This document shows, piece after piece, positions 36,197 to 48,519 of a DNA stretch of 64,000 nucleotides. The DNA comes from Phlebopus portentosus (Eukaryota; Basidiomycota; Agaricomycetes; Boletales; Boletinellaceae). The translations under genes and the position numbers were made by a program. Within the stretch, counting starts at the first letter, position 1; the number at the start of each line of letters is the position of its first letter. The DNA lies in the NCBI GenBank assembly GCA_037892935.1, contig JAYXKI010000003.1, forward strand, positions 868,001 through 932,000, given 5' to 3'. A model generated the notes under the pieces. The model was not told the DNA's origin, ran no database searches, and was given only the letters and a program-made list of their open reading frames with translations.

Positions 36197-37465
36197 AGTT
36201 GCACAGTGACGAAATGTACAAGAAAACGTAGGAAACGAGCGGAGAGGACGGCTGACTGCAAGCCCTGAGCTGGAGGCTGATGAAGAAGTTGAACTCGGTT
36301 GCAACTTCAACAGTCACGCGTCTACAGTTAAGGTCACGTGTGCGCATCTTCAAACTCTGATTTACCGGGGCCTTTTGCCACTCATCAATTGATCGCACAA
36401 GCAATTCTTGGTGGTGCAATCTTCTATACTTACTTCTCAGCATCTTGAGTATTTTTACTGTCCGATTCGGCTCCTTTACAATAATGTGGATCTATTGGCG
36501 CCGATATATTTTGGGTATTGAACAAAATTTGGGCGTCCATCGCCAAGGAAGTGAATATGCGTGTCTCGGTTGGTCTGCCAGCAGCGCCATCCCCCCTATC
36601 CCTCAAACTTTCGCATCTTGGGTTATTTCTGTCGTATTCTCACCTGAAGTGCTTCGGTTCAAAGATGTGCCTTGAAAGTGCTCCTATACTTACCAACCGA
36701 AACAGTAATCTGTTACCTGATTCTCAGCTACTAGTTTCGGTCTATCGGGAGTTGCTCGCCGCAAGGAGCGCATGCGATTGGGATTCGTTTCGAGGATATC
36801 GGGCGCCCGTGTTTGCTGAGTTCGTCAGATGGATTGATACAAGCCGTCAGATATGATGCATTTATGATGCTACTCATTTGCTATGACGAGCCGTGCGGCA
36901 AACAAAAACAAATGCTGCTATTCGGAGACGGCTGGTTTCTTCCTTTATGTTTCATGAATAAAGGGATATCTGGAACAGTATGCGAGAAAGGAATAGTACG
37001 TGCGCAACCTTGAGAAAACGGAGAAATATTACGTGGAATGAGGACTAGAATTCGGTCTCGCACCCTTTTTTCCACGGGTCGTTTGGCCGATAATGATGAA
37101 CTGGGACGGAGCAAAGATGCAGAAGGAATGCGAAAGAAAGAAATGGAGAGTCATATGATGAAGGGCCGAATGGAATAATAAAACTGCCTGAGGCCATCTT
37201 GTAAGCCTCTCTTTGCGAAGGCTCTTGGAACGTACAACAACGAGCGGAAGCGACGAATAGTAACAACATATATATCTGGTATACGTGTAGTATTTAATAC
37301 GGAGTGGTAGCAATTAGTAGGAGGGTATAAGCCAACGCCGCGACACAGATCGGCATCGCATAACTAGACCTCCCAAAAACCCCCCTTTCTGCATTTCCCT
37401 CTCTTTCTCTTTCCTCCTCACGCTCTCTCGTCTCTCCTCCTCATCGCTCCTTCCTTGTCTCATTC
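36197..37465. promoter_or_regulatory. Divergent intergenic region between Spo12-like gene and Rheb
   Basis: About 1.27 kb, the largest gene-free stretch in the window. The last 90 bases before the Rheb ATG are strongly pyrimidine-rich (ccctctctttctctttcctc), a common fungal core-promoter/5' UTR feature. Open frames such as one at 36518-36856 (+) show no family resemblance. Confidence 0.45.
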
Positions 37466-38333
37466 ATGCCTGTCGACGCTCTCAGGAAGAGAAAGATTGC
37501 CGTACTCGGCTCTCGTTCGGTTGGTACGTAACTCTCTGTCACAGCCAGTGACGCGCACACGCTCATCACTATGCCTCCAACGCCAACCAGGCAAGTCATC
37601 CCTCGTCATTCAGTTCGTCGAGGACCATTTTGTCGAATCCTACTATCCAACTATCGAGAGTACCTTCCGCAAGGACATCAAGCACAATGGAGTTGTCTAT
37701 GAGTGCGATATCATTGACACTGCAGGCCAGGTAACTGTGTTCGCCGCATTTCTCCGTGGCAATCCATTTTCTCATCTGCATCTTCCTCCTAGGACGAATA
37801 TTCAATCTTGAATGCGAAGCACGCTGTTGGAATCCACGGCTTTGTGCTTGTCTACTCTGTCGTCTCGCGCAATTCGTTTGACATGGTTCAGATAATTCAC
37901 GAGAAGATAGTGACCTTCACTGGGAACCAGTCTATTCCTTGCGTCATCGTAGGCTCGAAATCGGACTTGGAACAAAGGCGAGTTTCTCTACCAAACCTCG
38001 ACCCCACCGTCTCCACCGGCATTTGCAATAATTTTCCATTCTGCTTATCTCATTTCCATCCCTTTCTGACTTCGGATTATTGTTCAGACAAGTGTCTAAG
38101 GAAGAGGCCGAGGAGTTTGCTAAGTCCATTGGCGCTTCGAGCGTCGAGACTAGTGCAAAGAAGAACATCAACGTCCGTGAGTATCATTACGTCTCATGAG
38201 AACATCTTTGAAACACCGTAGTTAATCTGTTCGCACTTTAGCCCTGGTTTTCGACTTGGTGCTCGGCGAGATTGAGAAGCGTGCCCCACATAACCAGAAT
38301 CAACCTGCAACCAAGGGTTGCTTTATTCAGTGA
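37466..38333 (+). CDS. RHB1: Rheb-type small GTPase
   Basis: Ras-superfamily GTPase; Rheb activates TORC1 in animals and fission yeast and affects arginine/lysine uptake in fungi. Motifs in order: G1 AVLGSRSVGKSSL (the Arg at Ras position 12-equivalent is typical of Rheb), effector region YYPTIESTF, G3 DTAGQDEYSI, G4 VGSKSDLEQRR, G5 ETSAKKNINV. The C-terminus KGCFIQ is a CAAX box for farnesylation. Introns: 37523-37590, 37731-37792, 37978-38087 and one near 38175-38242. The third begins GC (AAAG then GCGAGT) and joins LEQR to QVSKEEAEEF in frame, so it is a GC-AG intron. Length is near 185 residues, as usual. Confidence 0.92.
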
Positions 38334-39130
38334 CATGCTTAGCTGCATGTCTTTCTTCCTATCTCGCCCCCGTACATCACGGACTGTTTATTTGTTCGCT
38401 TATAGATGCCGTTCTACGTGTCGTATCTGCTGCATCACACATTAGCTTATGCATCCAGGACGTGCATATGCCACCCTTTATGCTCATGTACTCGGTCTCA
38501 TCCCCATGTTGAACCCATTTTCCGTAATACCTCATTTCCTACTCTATGCGTTTTCACATTCTGAATCCCGCTATCATCGTTTTGCATAAGTAATAAATTT
38601 CCGTTTCTGTGGCTCTGCGTGGTAATTTTATTCTTCGTCTTCTATTTGCCGCCAGCGCGCTCTATTTCTCCTACATGTTCGCTATTTTTATCAACTTCGC
38701 AGGTGATCAGCGCCCGCTCCAATCCTCTGCTCCTATAGTACGTAGTGCTTCCTATGGCCATAGACGCCATAATCCATGTACCGTATGTAAATTTGCGTGC
38801 TTACTTTTCGATACATTCTTCCCAATACATTTCTGATCGATTGGTGTTTTGCGTTCCAAGAATTCTAAGGGCAATTTCCGGGGTGCAACAACCTCTCCTG
38901 GCCACTGGATTTCAAGCCCTATTTGATTAACATTTGTACCTCAACGGCTTCTCCCTTGATTATCCTACCTTATCATTCCCCCATCAATCATAGTAAGCAC
39001 CGAAAATCTCGTTTCCTACAGATGCTATCTGAACATGTGGGCTCCTGAATACAAAACTTCCTTTCCTTTCTGTATTACTTACACAAATTACATATCGGGG
39101 CAAGACTCGTGGAGCAGACAAGATCTCAGG
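38334..39130. other. Convergent intergenic region
   Basis: About 800 bases between the Rheb and beta-mannosidase stop codons, rich in T and C on the plus strand. I see no gene in it; it should contain both 3' UTRs. Confidence 0.5.
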
Positions 39131-42100
39131 TCAGGCAGTGCCATCGCCAAGGTATCGCGCCTGGATCTTCCTGCCTTTCAGTCCCTTCGCCGTGATGGCC
39201 TGATTATCGCCCGGGATAAGGTCGATTGCTTGGTCGCTCCATTTAACATCCTCGCCCTCGACGTCAAGTACGATTCCTTTGATCGGCTTCTTACACGAAA
39301 GCTCAACCGTCTCGCCGTCTTCATGGACCTTAATTTCCAATCCGGCTTCTTCTACGGTGGGAAAGTGGATGTACTTGAAAGGTTCCGGCCTAAGAGAAGA
39401 GATAGCATGCAAGGTCTACGCTTTACTATCGGATAAACTCACCAGTTTGAATAGCGAGCAAGAACCTTATCTCCGTCAAGCAACCTTGCGGAGACAACGA
39501 TGGGCTTTGGCGCTTCACTAAGTTTTGTGCGCGTCGGCTGACCAGGCAATGGGCCTTTCCAGAGCTCCGTACTAGCGTTTGGAGCGAGAACAACATCCTC
39601 TGACCACGAGTCTGTCCAATTCGAATCATACAAGTCAAAACTCTGGACCAAAAGTTTTACGCATTTCTCTTCGAGGCGGCTGTTCGTACCCCATATCTCG
39701 AGCTCCGTATCGATTCTGAAGTCAGCTGCTTTATACTCGTTCGAATAGACCTTCTTCTCCTTGCGCGTCATCCCGATTGTATACGGCCGAAGCTCCCGAG
39801 CAATAGCGAAGTAGGCAGGTTTCGGCCTTAAGAAGTAATCTACAATGGCCCATGAAGTCACGGGCCAGCAGTCGTTGATCTAGAAGATACGTCAGGACTA
39901 TCATGCTTCCCACTGGCAGGATGAACAATATCGCTTTAACTTTACCTGCCAAACAAGAGCCCCAGCAGTATATTCCTTTCCCCTGCCCTTCCAGTTTCGT
40001 CTCCAGAGTCGATACGCAGAGGCCAACGTCTCAGACTGCATGATCTGCGTATAGTATACGTAACTGAATATATGGGTCAAAGGCACAATGTTTAACTTCG
40101 AAATTGTAGAATCACCTTTCCATGTCGAATGCGTGGTTGAAATTTTCCATGAGGTACAGCTCAAGGCGACGTTCGAATCCATCGGCCTTGTTATGGTTGC
40201 AGTTAGTCCTGGTTGATGTCAAACTCGATAGACTACTAGTTACAGACCGGCAAACCTACCTTGATTGCGGATACCTCTCACTCCTGTCATCTCCAAGCCA
40301 ATAATCGACTGTACGAATATTCGGATACGCTTCCCTAGACTTTTGATGTAGCACTGCCCGGTATCAAATACCGATTTCTGCTCACATTCCAAACTCCGAA
40401 ACGAAGCGGCCCGCAAGTATGTCCCAGTTGTGCCATGGTTCCTGAGATCCATGCCACACGTTCCCTATACGCAGACTCAGACGCTTTACGATACACTAAC
40501 GTCAATCAAGTACCTACATTGATGCAAATCACCGTTTGTACGGTCCGTTGTCTTTTGTCTGAAACCACTGTAGGGAGACCCACGATGATAATATACCTCG
40601 CAATTGTCTGCGACTATTCCTGGTAGCAACTTCTCGTATGTGTAGCGCGCAGGGAAATTCGTATTGCGGAAGTCTGATTGCTCATCATTGTAGTCTAGGT
40701 CCAGGCCGCAGCTTTCTGCAATCTGGTAATCTGAGTTTCGCTTTGTGAGGGCGTGAACTACTAAGAAAAATAACGAATACAGACCTTCATTGTTACCGGC
40801 TGTAGAGGTGGATTTAGCAACGAAACAATGACGGGTAGAAATGTGCAGTACGACGTACCAAAGATCACAATGGACGGGTGGTGTCTGAGTCTCTTCACGT
40901 TTTGTTCGGCCTCAACCTTGATGGTCTTCAAGAAACTGTCGTATGCAGGGTACTGTGGAAGAGAATAATTGACCAGTGTCATATTCTGATCCTACTTCTA
41001 GTAATTTAATTATATACCTGACCACAGCCGAACATGAAATCCTGCCAGACTAAAATGCCGAGCTCTGGAACGCAAAGGAGAGATAAGCAATCAAAATATA
41101 TTGTAATTCACACAGAACAAGAGAGCAGAATTACCATCGCAGATATCGTAAAAGATGTCAGCCTCGTAGATCCCACCACCCCAGACACGTATCATGTTTT
41201 GATTCCCATCGACCAGCAACTGCAACCAGTCATGGTATCTCTCTCGAGTCATGCTGCAAGATGACTGTTCAGCCCTGAGAACATCCCGTCGAGGTAACGT
41301 ACGCACGTCGTAAGGAAACTATCAGCTGGAATCCAGTTGGATCCTATTAAACATTGTCTCTTAAGAAGTAATACCGGGAGAGAAGAGGCTCGTGCTTACC
41401 TCCACAGAAGATACGAATGTTGTTGATCTCAAACAAGAAAGTATGACCCCCGTCTAGCTCGTCTTGAACCACTCGGACACGACGGAACCCTACTCGTTTT
41501 TCTTGCACATCGCGGTCGCCTTCCTGATGTAATGTCACATTTAAAGTTGAAGCCAAAGAAAATGATTGCTCCCTTACCGAATCGCTCAGGATAAGTCGGA
41601 CAGTATATAGTGTCTGCTGACCGTATCCAACTGGATACCACAGACTGAAATCGCCTGGTTTGCCTTCGAATTCAAATTCGCCGATGGTATCACCCGGAGT
41701 AAAAGTTTTGCTCGCGACTTCCTTTCCATCCTCTGATAAAATTAAGCACTTGGCCTTAAGACCGGTGTTTTCTCCCGTGATTTGGAACGAGACGTTCATA
41801 TGAACACTGAGATCTTCCTTGACGTCAATGCTGGCCCGTAGATCATCGATGCGAGATTGATATATATGAAGCGAAATGGGCTGCCACGGACCGACAGTCA
41901 TAAGAACCGGACCTGCGGTGAAAAATAAGCACCGTGTAAGCAAAACGCCGGCATGCATATAGACATAAGAAAATGAACGAAGAACGAACCCCAGTCCCAA
42001 CCGTAACTTGAAAATTGACATGGTAAATTAATGATAAGTGTTTGAATCTTTTATGTGTCTCACTTATATTGAGCCTTGCGAACATGTAAACGACTGGAGT

Positions 42101-42873
42101 CGCCATTCCACAGGTTGAATTTACCATGCTGTTTCTCGAGTTCTCGGCCCTAATGCAAATTCAACAAGAAGTATCAAGCAACTCAGGAATGATTGTTTCC
42201 CCCAAGAAACCGAGCTCACCTTGACGAATGTAGAAGGGAAAGAGATTGTGAGCTCATTCTCGCCCTCGACCAGCCACTGCTTAACCGACGCGCGATGAGC
42301 AAGAAACTGATTATCTGGGTCGGACTCGAAGATATTGTGGTTATTCTGGCAGAAGGTCACTCAGCGTCCCACAAGTGAATGCTGGGGAAAATCGTACTAG
42401 CTTCACAGTGCAGAATGTATCAAGTCCCTCGAAAAGAATATCAGCTCGGATACAGCTACCTTCTCCTACATGGAATGGCTTGAGAGTCGACTCTGTTGAC
42501 TCAAGAGAAGGATCCTTTGAGATTCCGAATTTCGTTTTGAACTCCCAGTCAGATTCGCCGATCCCTGGAGCCACATTAGCGGAACAACCACTGCAGATCA
42601 GGATAATGCAATGTACACTGAACATCCCATTCTTGCAGGCCGATAAACTGCCATGGACCGGATGAATGAAATCGGATGAACAACAAGAAGCAATATTTGA
42701 CTGACGGGGTCTGGGATTGCATACTTGGAATGGTCGCCGTCCGTGTCGCGTAGCTCGACATGCACAGACGTAGGGAAGTACTTGCAGGGAATCCATTCAT
42801 CAATCTTCTTTTCACCGTCTCCAGCCTGTGTGAAATTCCAATTCTTGTTCAAAGGGTATGTGGTCGACTTCAT
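39131..42873 (-). CDS. Beta-mannosidase, glycoside hydrolase family 2
   Basis: Exo-enzyme that releases beta-1,4-linked mannose from manno-oligosaccharides. The N-terminal sandwich domain reads [25 protein letters not shown], then [16 protein letters not shown] across an intron. Later come [40 protein letters not shown] and [18 protein letters not shown]. The acid/base motif AGNNE is encoded on a 15-nt micro-exon (40785-40799), followed by [16 protein letters not shown]. The nucleophile region is GRFVSEFGM. The protein ends [11 protein letters not shown]. No secretion signal is visible after the ATG at 42873, so it is probably intracellular, like fungal MndB-type enzymes acting on imported oligomers. 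There are many introns (over ten). Its 5' end faces a sugar-porter gene, suggesting joint control. Confidence 0.9.
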
Positions 42874-43414
42874 CCCAAGAGCGATACGATACGAGTACGG
42901 GAACAGCGCTAGCGGCGATATCTATATGATAGTGAACGCCGTCTTCATTCACAGTTTATAACTCAGGGGTTTCGGAACACCGGATGAAGACGAGAGAGTG
43001 GGAGTGAATGACCAAGAACATTGCGGTAGTATAAAGAAGTAATCGCTTTTGGTTCACGAAACCGTGTGGATCGCCGCCGCGCGGGGAAATGCCGGTGCCG
43101 GGATCTGATGTTTCGACGAGGTTTTACCTTAGCTTGGCAATTCCTATTTTTCCTTGTCGCCCCCACATACAATTGCTCGGCGAATTGCTAACATATTTCA
43201 TATCTGCCTGTTTTTTTTGTGGCTTAGATCCTGCATGTTTTCCCGAAGCTTATCACTCGTAGAAGACGATTGACTGTGATTGAAGCATCCCATCACGGCG
43301 CCACACGGATCTATATTGCTATGGCGGACCATGAATTCTTCTGCGGTATAAGAAGTCCACCTGGTGCATAAATTCCGCTTCAACCGCGTCTTCATCTCAC
43401 GCTCGTATCAGCAC
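42874..43414. promoter_or_regulatory. Bidirectional promoter of beta-mannosidase and sugar porter
   Basis: 541 bases separate the two divergent ATGs. GCGGGG at 43081-43086 fits the SYGGRG core bound by the carbon-catabolite repressor CreA/Mig1. Such six-base matches are frequent by chance, so the site is only a candidate. Confidence 0.45.
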
Positions 43415-45670
43415 TATGTCTCATACCTCCGACGAGAAGCAAAAAGCAGAAGAACAACAAAGCGTCCTCGTATGTCAAATCTAGGTGATCTGTTACGTCA
43501 TTGTCTGTTTCTCAGCTCGCATACAATACAGCAGCTACCAAAAGATGGATTAGCTACTAAAGAAGGGAAAAGAGTGGTTGAGGTCAAGTCGGGTATACTC
43601 GCAACTGCTTGCCATGCATGCACACATAAGCACTGAATCTACTTGCCTTCATTAAGCTGCTTTGACCGCTGCAAAGGCTCGCGCGATCGATCCATGGTCG
43701 AAAGATTCCTTGCTGCTTTATTTCTGTTGTTTTGTTAGTAACGTTATTTCGTTTTCTGTATACTGCAAACTCACCTCGAACCAGATAAGTTTGTACGTAC
43801 GAACCTCAGACGTGTTCCTTGCTTGGTTCTATATGTTAATTTGTATCTAGCCTTTGCTCATGTGCAAACGGGTATGATGGTTCACTCATGACGGCTATCA
43901 ATATCGTAAGTGATGTTTCACGTCGAATTTTCATTTCATAGAAATACCCATGCATTTCAAAGATGCCATACTATCAAGACCGCTTCAACGCTGGAACTGT
44001 TGGCTCGACGACTGGAATTATATTTTCTATCTGTACGACCTTTTCATCAAAGCGTTATCGGCAGGATGCTCATGTGACATTTCAGATACAATTGGCGGTC
44101 TAACGAGTCCTTGGATTGCCGGGCCGATTACAGACAGATTGGGCCGGCGTGCAGGCATGTTCATTGGCTCTATAATTATCTGCATCGGTGGGTAATTATC
44201 AGGAAGCATCGTCGTTAGGCCTCAAGGTTGACAGTTGTTTCCTTGTACAGGTTCTGTTGTAATTGCGTCGTCAAATAAGAAGCCACAACTCATCGCCGGT
44301 CGTTTTGTCCTTGGTTTCGGTGTCAGCATCTTGACTTGTGCTGCACCGTCGTACATTGCCGAAGTGTCCCCTCCACAATGGCGTGGACGCATGACCGGAC
44401 TTTATAACTGCGGGTGGGGTATCTTTTGTTTGTGTGATATCCGGCTAGTTGACATGTAGAGGACAGATGGTTTGGAGGCTCTATCCCAGCAGCAGCCATC
44501 ACACTAGGAACTCAGAATATCAAGTCAGATATCTCTTGGCGTCTTCCTTTAATTCTGCAATGCGTTCCAGCCGCCATTGTTATCTGCTGTGTTTGGTTTT
44601 TACCAGAGTCGCCACGTTGGCTTCTTGCCAATAAGCGCGATGACGAAGCTCGAGCATTCCTCACCCGATTTCATGGTGGAGGAGATCCTAAGCATCCCGT
44701 TGTCGAGGTGCAGTGGCTGGAATTTAAAGAGGCAATCTCCACTAGCGGTGCCGATAAGCGATGGTGGGACTACTCCGAGATGTTTAAGACTTCCAATGCT
44801 CGCTGGCGCTTCCTCATGGTTATTTTCATGGTAAGGAATCATGCTGTACTTTACGTTGCTAGTAAAGTGACGTCGCCATTGTCAGGCAGTATTCGGTCAA
44901 TTTTCCGGTAATGGACTTGGCTATTTCAATACCGAGATCTACAGAAGCGTCGGCTATGATAACTACGAGCAGTTCGTTCTCAATCTTGCCAATTCGATCA
45001 CATCTTGTATCGGAGCTCTCGGCGGTGTTGCACTTGCGGACAAGATGCCTCGTCGAAAGGTGCTTATACGGGGAACATTGGTCTGTGCTGTAATGCTGGC
45101 GATCAACGGAGGACTCTCGGCGAAATGGGCAGATATGCCTGCTGACGATAAAGATCTCAAGGTTGGACAGGGTGCTGTGGCGGCATACTTTTTCTTCAAC
45201 ATCATCTACTCGTTCGCCTACACGCCATTGCAAGCCATCTATCCAGTCGAGTGCTTGACTACCAATGGTCGTGCTAAAGGTGAGCACTTATAAATTTGAC
45301 GCACCGTTATAGCGGCTAACGATTGATATTTTCAAGGCATGGCGATGTACGGAGTCATTGTCAACGTCTTCGGGTTCATTAACATGTTCGCTGGCCCTGT
45401 CGCTCTCGAAAATATACAGTACAACTACGTATTTGTGAGTATCCTCTTTCTGCGTGGTTGACTGTCGCTTTTGCTCAACATACTTAGATTTTTGTCGGAT
45501 GGGATGTCATCGAGTCTTTGCTTTGGTATTTATTTGGCGTGGAGACGGTCGGAAAGACCCTCGAGGAGCTCGAAGATGTTTTCAGCTCCCCCTATCCACC
45601 TCGCGCGAAGGTCAAGAAAGCTGTCGCGATCAAAGGAGATGGACATATCGATCTTGTACAGGACGTTTAA
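43415..45670 (+). CDS. MFS sugar porter (hexose/lactose-permease type)
   Basis: Plasma-membrane proton-coupled sugar transporter of the major facilitator sugar-porter family, 12 spans expected. It starts MSHTSDEKQKAEEQQSVL. Family motifs follow: CANGYDGSLMTAINIM after span 1, GPITDRLGRRAGMFIG in loop 2-3, PSYIAEVSPPQWRGRMTG, NCGWFGGSIPAAAITLG, WRLPLILQCVPAAIV, FLPESPRWLLANKRD, FGQFSGNGLGYFNTEIY, YPVECLTTNGRAKGMAMYG and VETVGKTLEELEDVF (usually ETKGKTLEE). The GYDGSLMTAIN and IPAAAITLG blocks place it with fungal lactose-permease/hexose-type porters, but substrate cannot be read from sequence. About eight introns; the junction near 43760 in span 1 is uncertain. Divergent from beta-mannosidase. 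Confidence 0.88.
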
Positions 45671-46052
45671 TTATCCGGCTCGGATACAAGGGGCTTATCA
45701 CATTCACCTTTGTCCTTCACATTGTATCTTTTTTTATTTAGGGGTGTTTCGGGTTCTTCTCCTTTCTCAGAAATGAACATCAAGCGCTTGATACATAAGA
45801 ATGGCTCTTACAAGACAAGAAATATTTGAGAATGATGAATAAACGCTTTCTATGTTTGCATTTCCCCCATCCAGGACGAAACAGATCTGTGTGGTAAGTA
45901 AAATAAAACATAATCGCTAACTTGGGACGATCAACGAAATTACCGCGTTTGGCGAAGCCGATGAAGACCACTATCTCTTGAATCGGAATCGTTGCACTCA
46001 ACTTATATACACTTCAATCAAAGCAGTGATGCTGAGCTGCACATGAGTCTCA
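45671..46052. other. Spacer between sugar porter and SANT-protein gene
   Basis: About 380 bases, with a T-run at 45728-45738. It carries the 3' UTR of one gene and the promoter of the next. Nothing else is seen. Confidence 0.4.
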
Positions 46053-48519
46053 ATGGAAAATATAGACAATGCTCACGTCGACGACATCTACGTGAAGCAC
46101 TTCCAAAGGCACGTTGAAGACGTGGTCTTGCACCTTAATGGTGCTCACCATGGATCCTTGCATCCGTCGTATTTTCCTCCGTGCGGCTATTGGTCTGAAG
46201 AAGACAAAAACCGCTTCTTTCATGCACTAAGCGTACACTCACGCTTCCGCCCTGACCTCATTGCTGAGGATATACCGGGAAAGACGACAGCCGACGTCTG
46301 TGTCTACCTTGACTCGCTCGACGAGGCAGCTGCAAAGATGCCGAAGAAACTCAAGAGAGCACTACTAAGTCGAGCATTAGAAGTTTCGGATAACTGGATC
46401 GGCTTCGAGGAAAACCGGGCGGGTGGGTTGGTAGATTTGGAATCGACCTGGGAGACTCACCAACGTAAAAGTCGACGAGGTGCAGAGCTCCGTTCCGAGA
46501 AACGCCACTTGCTGAGCGAAAGAAAGGAACTATCGGGAGACATAGCAGGCGAAGATAATGAAAACCATATTGATACGATGTTCGAAGAACTTCGCGCGAG
46601 GCGGGAAACTGAATGGGATAAGGAGGACTATATGGCTGACTTGGGCGTGGCTCATCTCGAAGCTATCGACAGCATTCTTCGCAAAGCAGAAGAAACTTGT
46701 ACGGATCCAACTATTGGGGATAACTCAGGACAGGATGGAGAATCTGACAATGCCATTCCAGCAGGAACTCTTTCCGCAGGCAATTCTACCACCGCACCTC
46801 TCACTACCGATTCCGTCTCCCGCCCAACTCCTCCAATTGTTTTAAACCCTGCTGGAGACAATTTCAATCAACTAGCAGATGCGAACAGGAATAATATCTC
46901 CCAGGTTGTGGTTCTAGATCCCCAGGTCCAAACCAATGACGCAGAAGTATCGTTTGAGGCAGACATTCGCGCCAACACTGAGGCATCCCTAGTCGGATCG
47001 GTTAACCTTTCTCCAAGGTCGCGTCGCCGTCATCAGAAGCGTCTTTACATGCGCCGTAAGCGCGCGGCTCATTCGGGAAAGGAAGTGTGTATGGCCGTTG
47101 CGCGTCTTAAACCTGGACGCAAGACGAATAAGAAATTCCTTCGTGAACTATCGCAGCAGAAGGAGAAGCAAGGTGAACGGGACAGCAGTGCAGCGGTGGG
47201 CGAGGAAATAAATCTGGGTGATGCCACTTTCACTATTTCGATGCAGGAAGATCGGAAGGAAGAGTTGGTTGACGTCTTCGAAGGAGAAGAAGAGACGGAA
47301 ATTACACTTGGGACCGAGCGAGAGGATGTATTAAGACAATCTGGTGCTCCTACTACCGATGAAATGCAGGCTGGACTTGCGGACTTTCATCCTCACGTTG
47401 GTGGGCTTACTCTACCATACAAAATCAAAAAAGACCTTCTCGCACTGGGATTCAATAGTCAAACACTTGGAAGAGAGGGTCTCGGTTTATTTCATCTGGC
47501 AAGGCTTACAGATTTAATGAGGTACGCTTACATTATCGTCTCATTGAGAAGGAAGAGATTGAGTACATTTGTGTAGCCTATACTCGTCTCTACAGGAAGC
47601 TGGTTCGGACACAGTGTCTGGTAATTTGATCAAGTTACTGCACGCCGCAGTCGTGCATTTCATAACAGATCTAGTGTATCGATGTATCACCATACACGAA
47701 CAAGAGCGGCTATTGAAAGAACACACTAAAGTCTGGAGACTACGAAGTGAACGGGTCAGTCGAGTCTAAACCTCTTCAGTCTCGTTGTCTGACTGATGGT
47801 ATTTCTAGATCAAGGTCTCAACAATCCACCGGGCTTTGAAAACGATGGGTGCTGCGAGAGACAAGAAAGATTGCTTTGCTGCGCTGATCGACAGGTTGTC
47901 ATCTGTAAGCCAAGGCATGGAGCGCTCGGATAAAGGAGAAGAAACTACTCATGCCGATCGAGGTGAAACTGGATCCAGTGAGACCTCGAATGAGAGTGCT
48001 GGTGAATATAGCACGGATGGAGACAGCGTTATCAATGGGGATGAATTAAGCATGGACGAAAGCGAAGACGAAGATCAAGCGACGTCAATCTGTATATCTG
48101 AGCCTCTACATCGGCAAATATACGCTCCCTTCTTGTGGCACGCATCACTTGATCACCTTGATCCAAATCCCATTGTTCCAAGGAAGGCATCACAATTCTA
48201 CGAAACAAATGTCGACGACGATATCTTGATTGCCTCAGACGAATCAGGGCTCATTGACGAACTCGCTGAAGAAGAGGACTTGGATAGTGTAGATGTGGCC
48301 GCGGCCAAGAAAGCGGAGCAGGACTTGTGGGCGGAGTTTGGTCTTCGCGAGAGGAATGAAGAGCTTGCATCTGAAACACAACGACCTCAGGAGCCTGCGC
48401 AGACAGACGTCAACACGAGTCCTGTGCAATCGCCTATTCCCCAGAAGCGTCGTTTCGGCCTGAGATACGGGTCGTCAAAACGATTCAAAAGCAGCGTATA
48501 TATTGAGGACAGTGAATAA
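46053..48519 (+). CDS. SANT/Myb-like protein, candidate Rrn5-like RNA polymerase I upstream factor
   Basis: Protein of about 765 residues in three exons (introns 47522-47576 and near 47755-47809). Residues 35-100 form a SANT-type helical domain: YWSEEDKNRFFHALSVHSRF, then RPDLIAEDIPGKTTADV and CVYLDSLDEAAAK. This is the style of the SANT domain in yeast Rrn5, part of the upstream activating factor at rDNA. A basic stretch (SRRRHQKRLYMRRKR, then KPGRKTNKKFLRE) suggests nuclear and DNA contact. Near 520-600 a helical segment, LIKLLHAAVVHFITDLVY and IKVSTIHRALKTMG, looks like a histone-fold half. The C-terminus is acidic. The acceptor at 47576 is chosen because it alone keeps LMSLYSSLQEAG in frame. 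The Rrn5 link is an inference; a generic SANT chromatin protein is the alternative. Confidence 0.62.

Noticed and set aside
36518..36856. Plus-strand frame of 112 codons between the Spo12-like gene and Rheb
   Set aside because: No recognised motif and no flanking exon that fits; a chance frame is the simplest reading.
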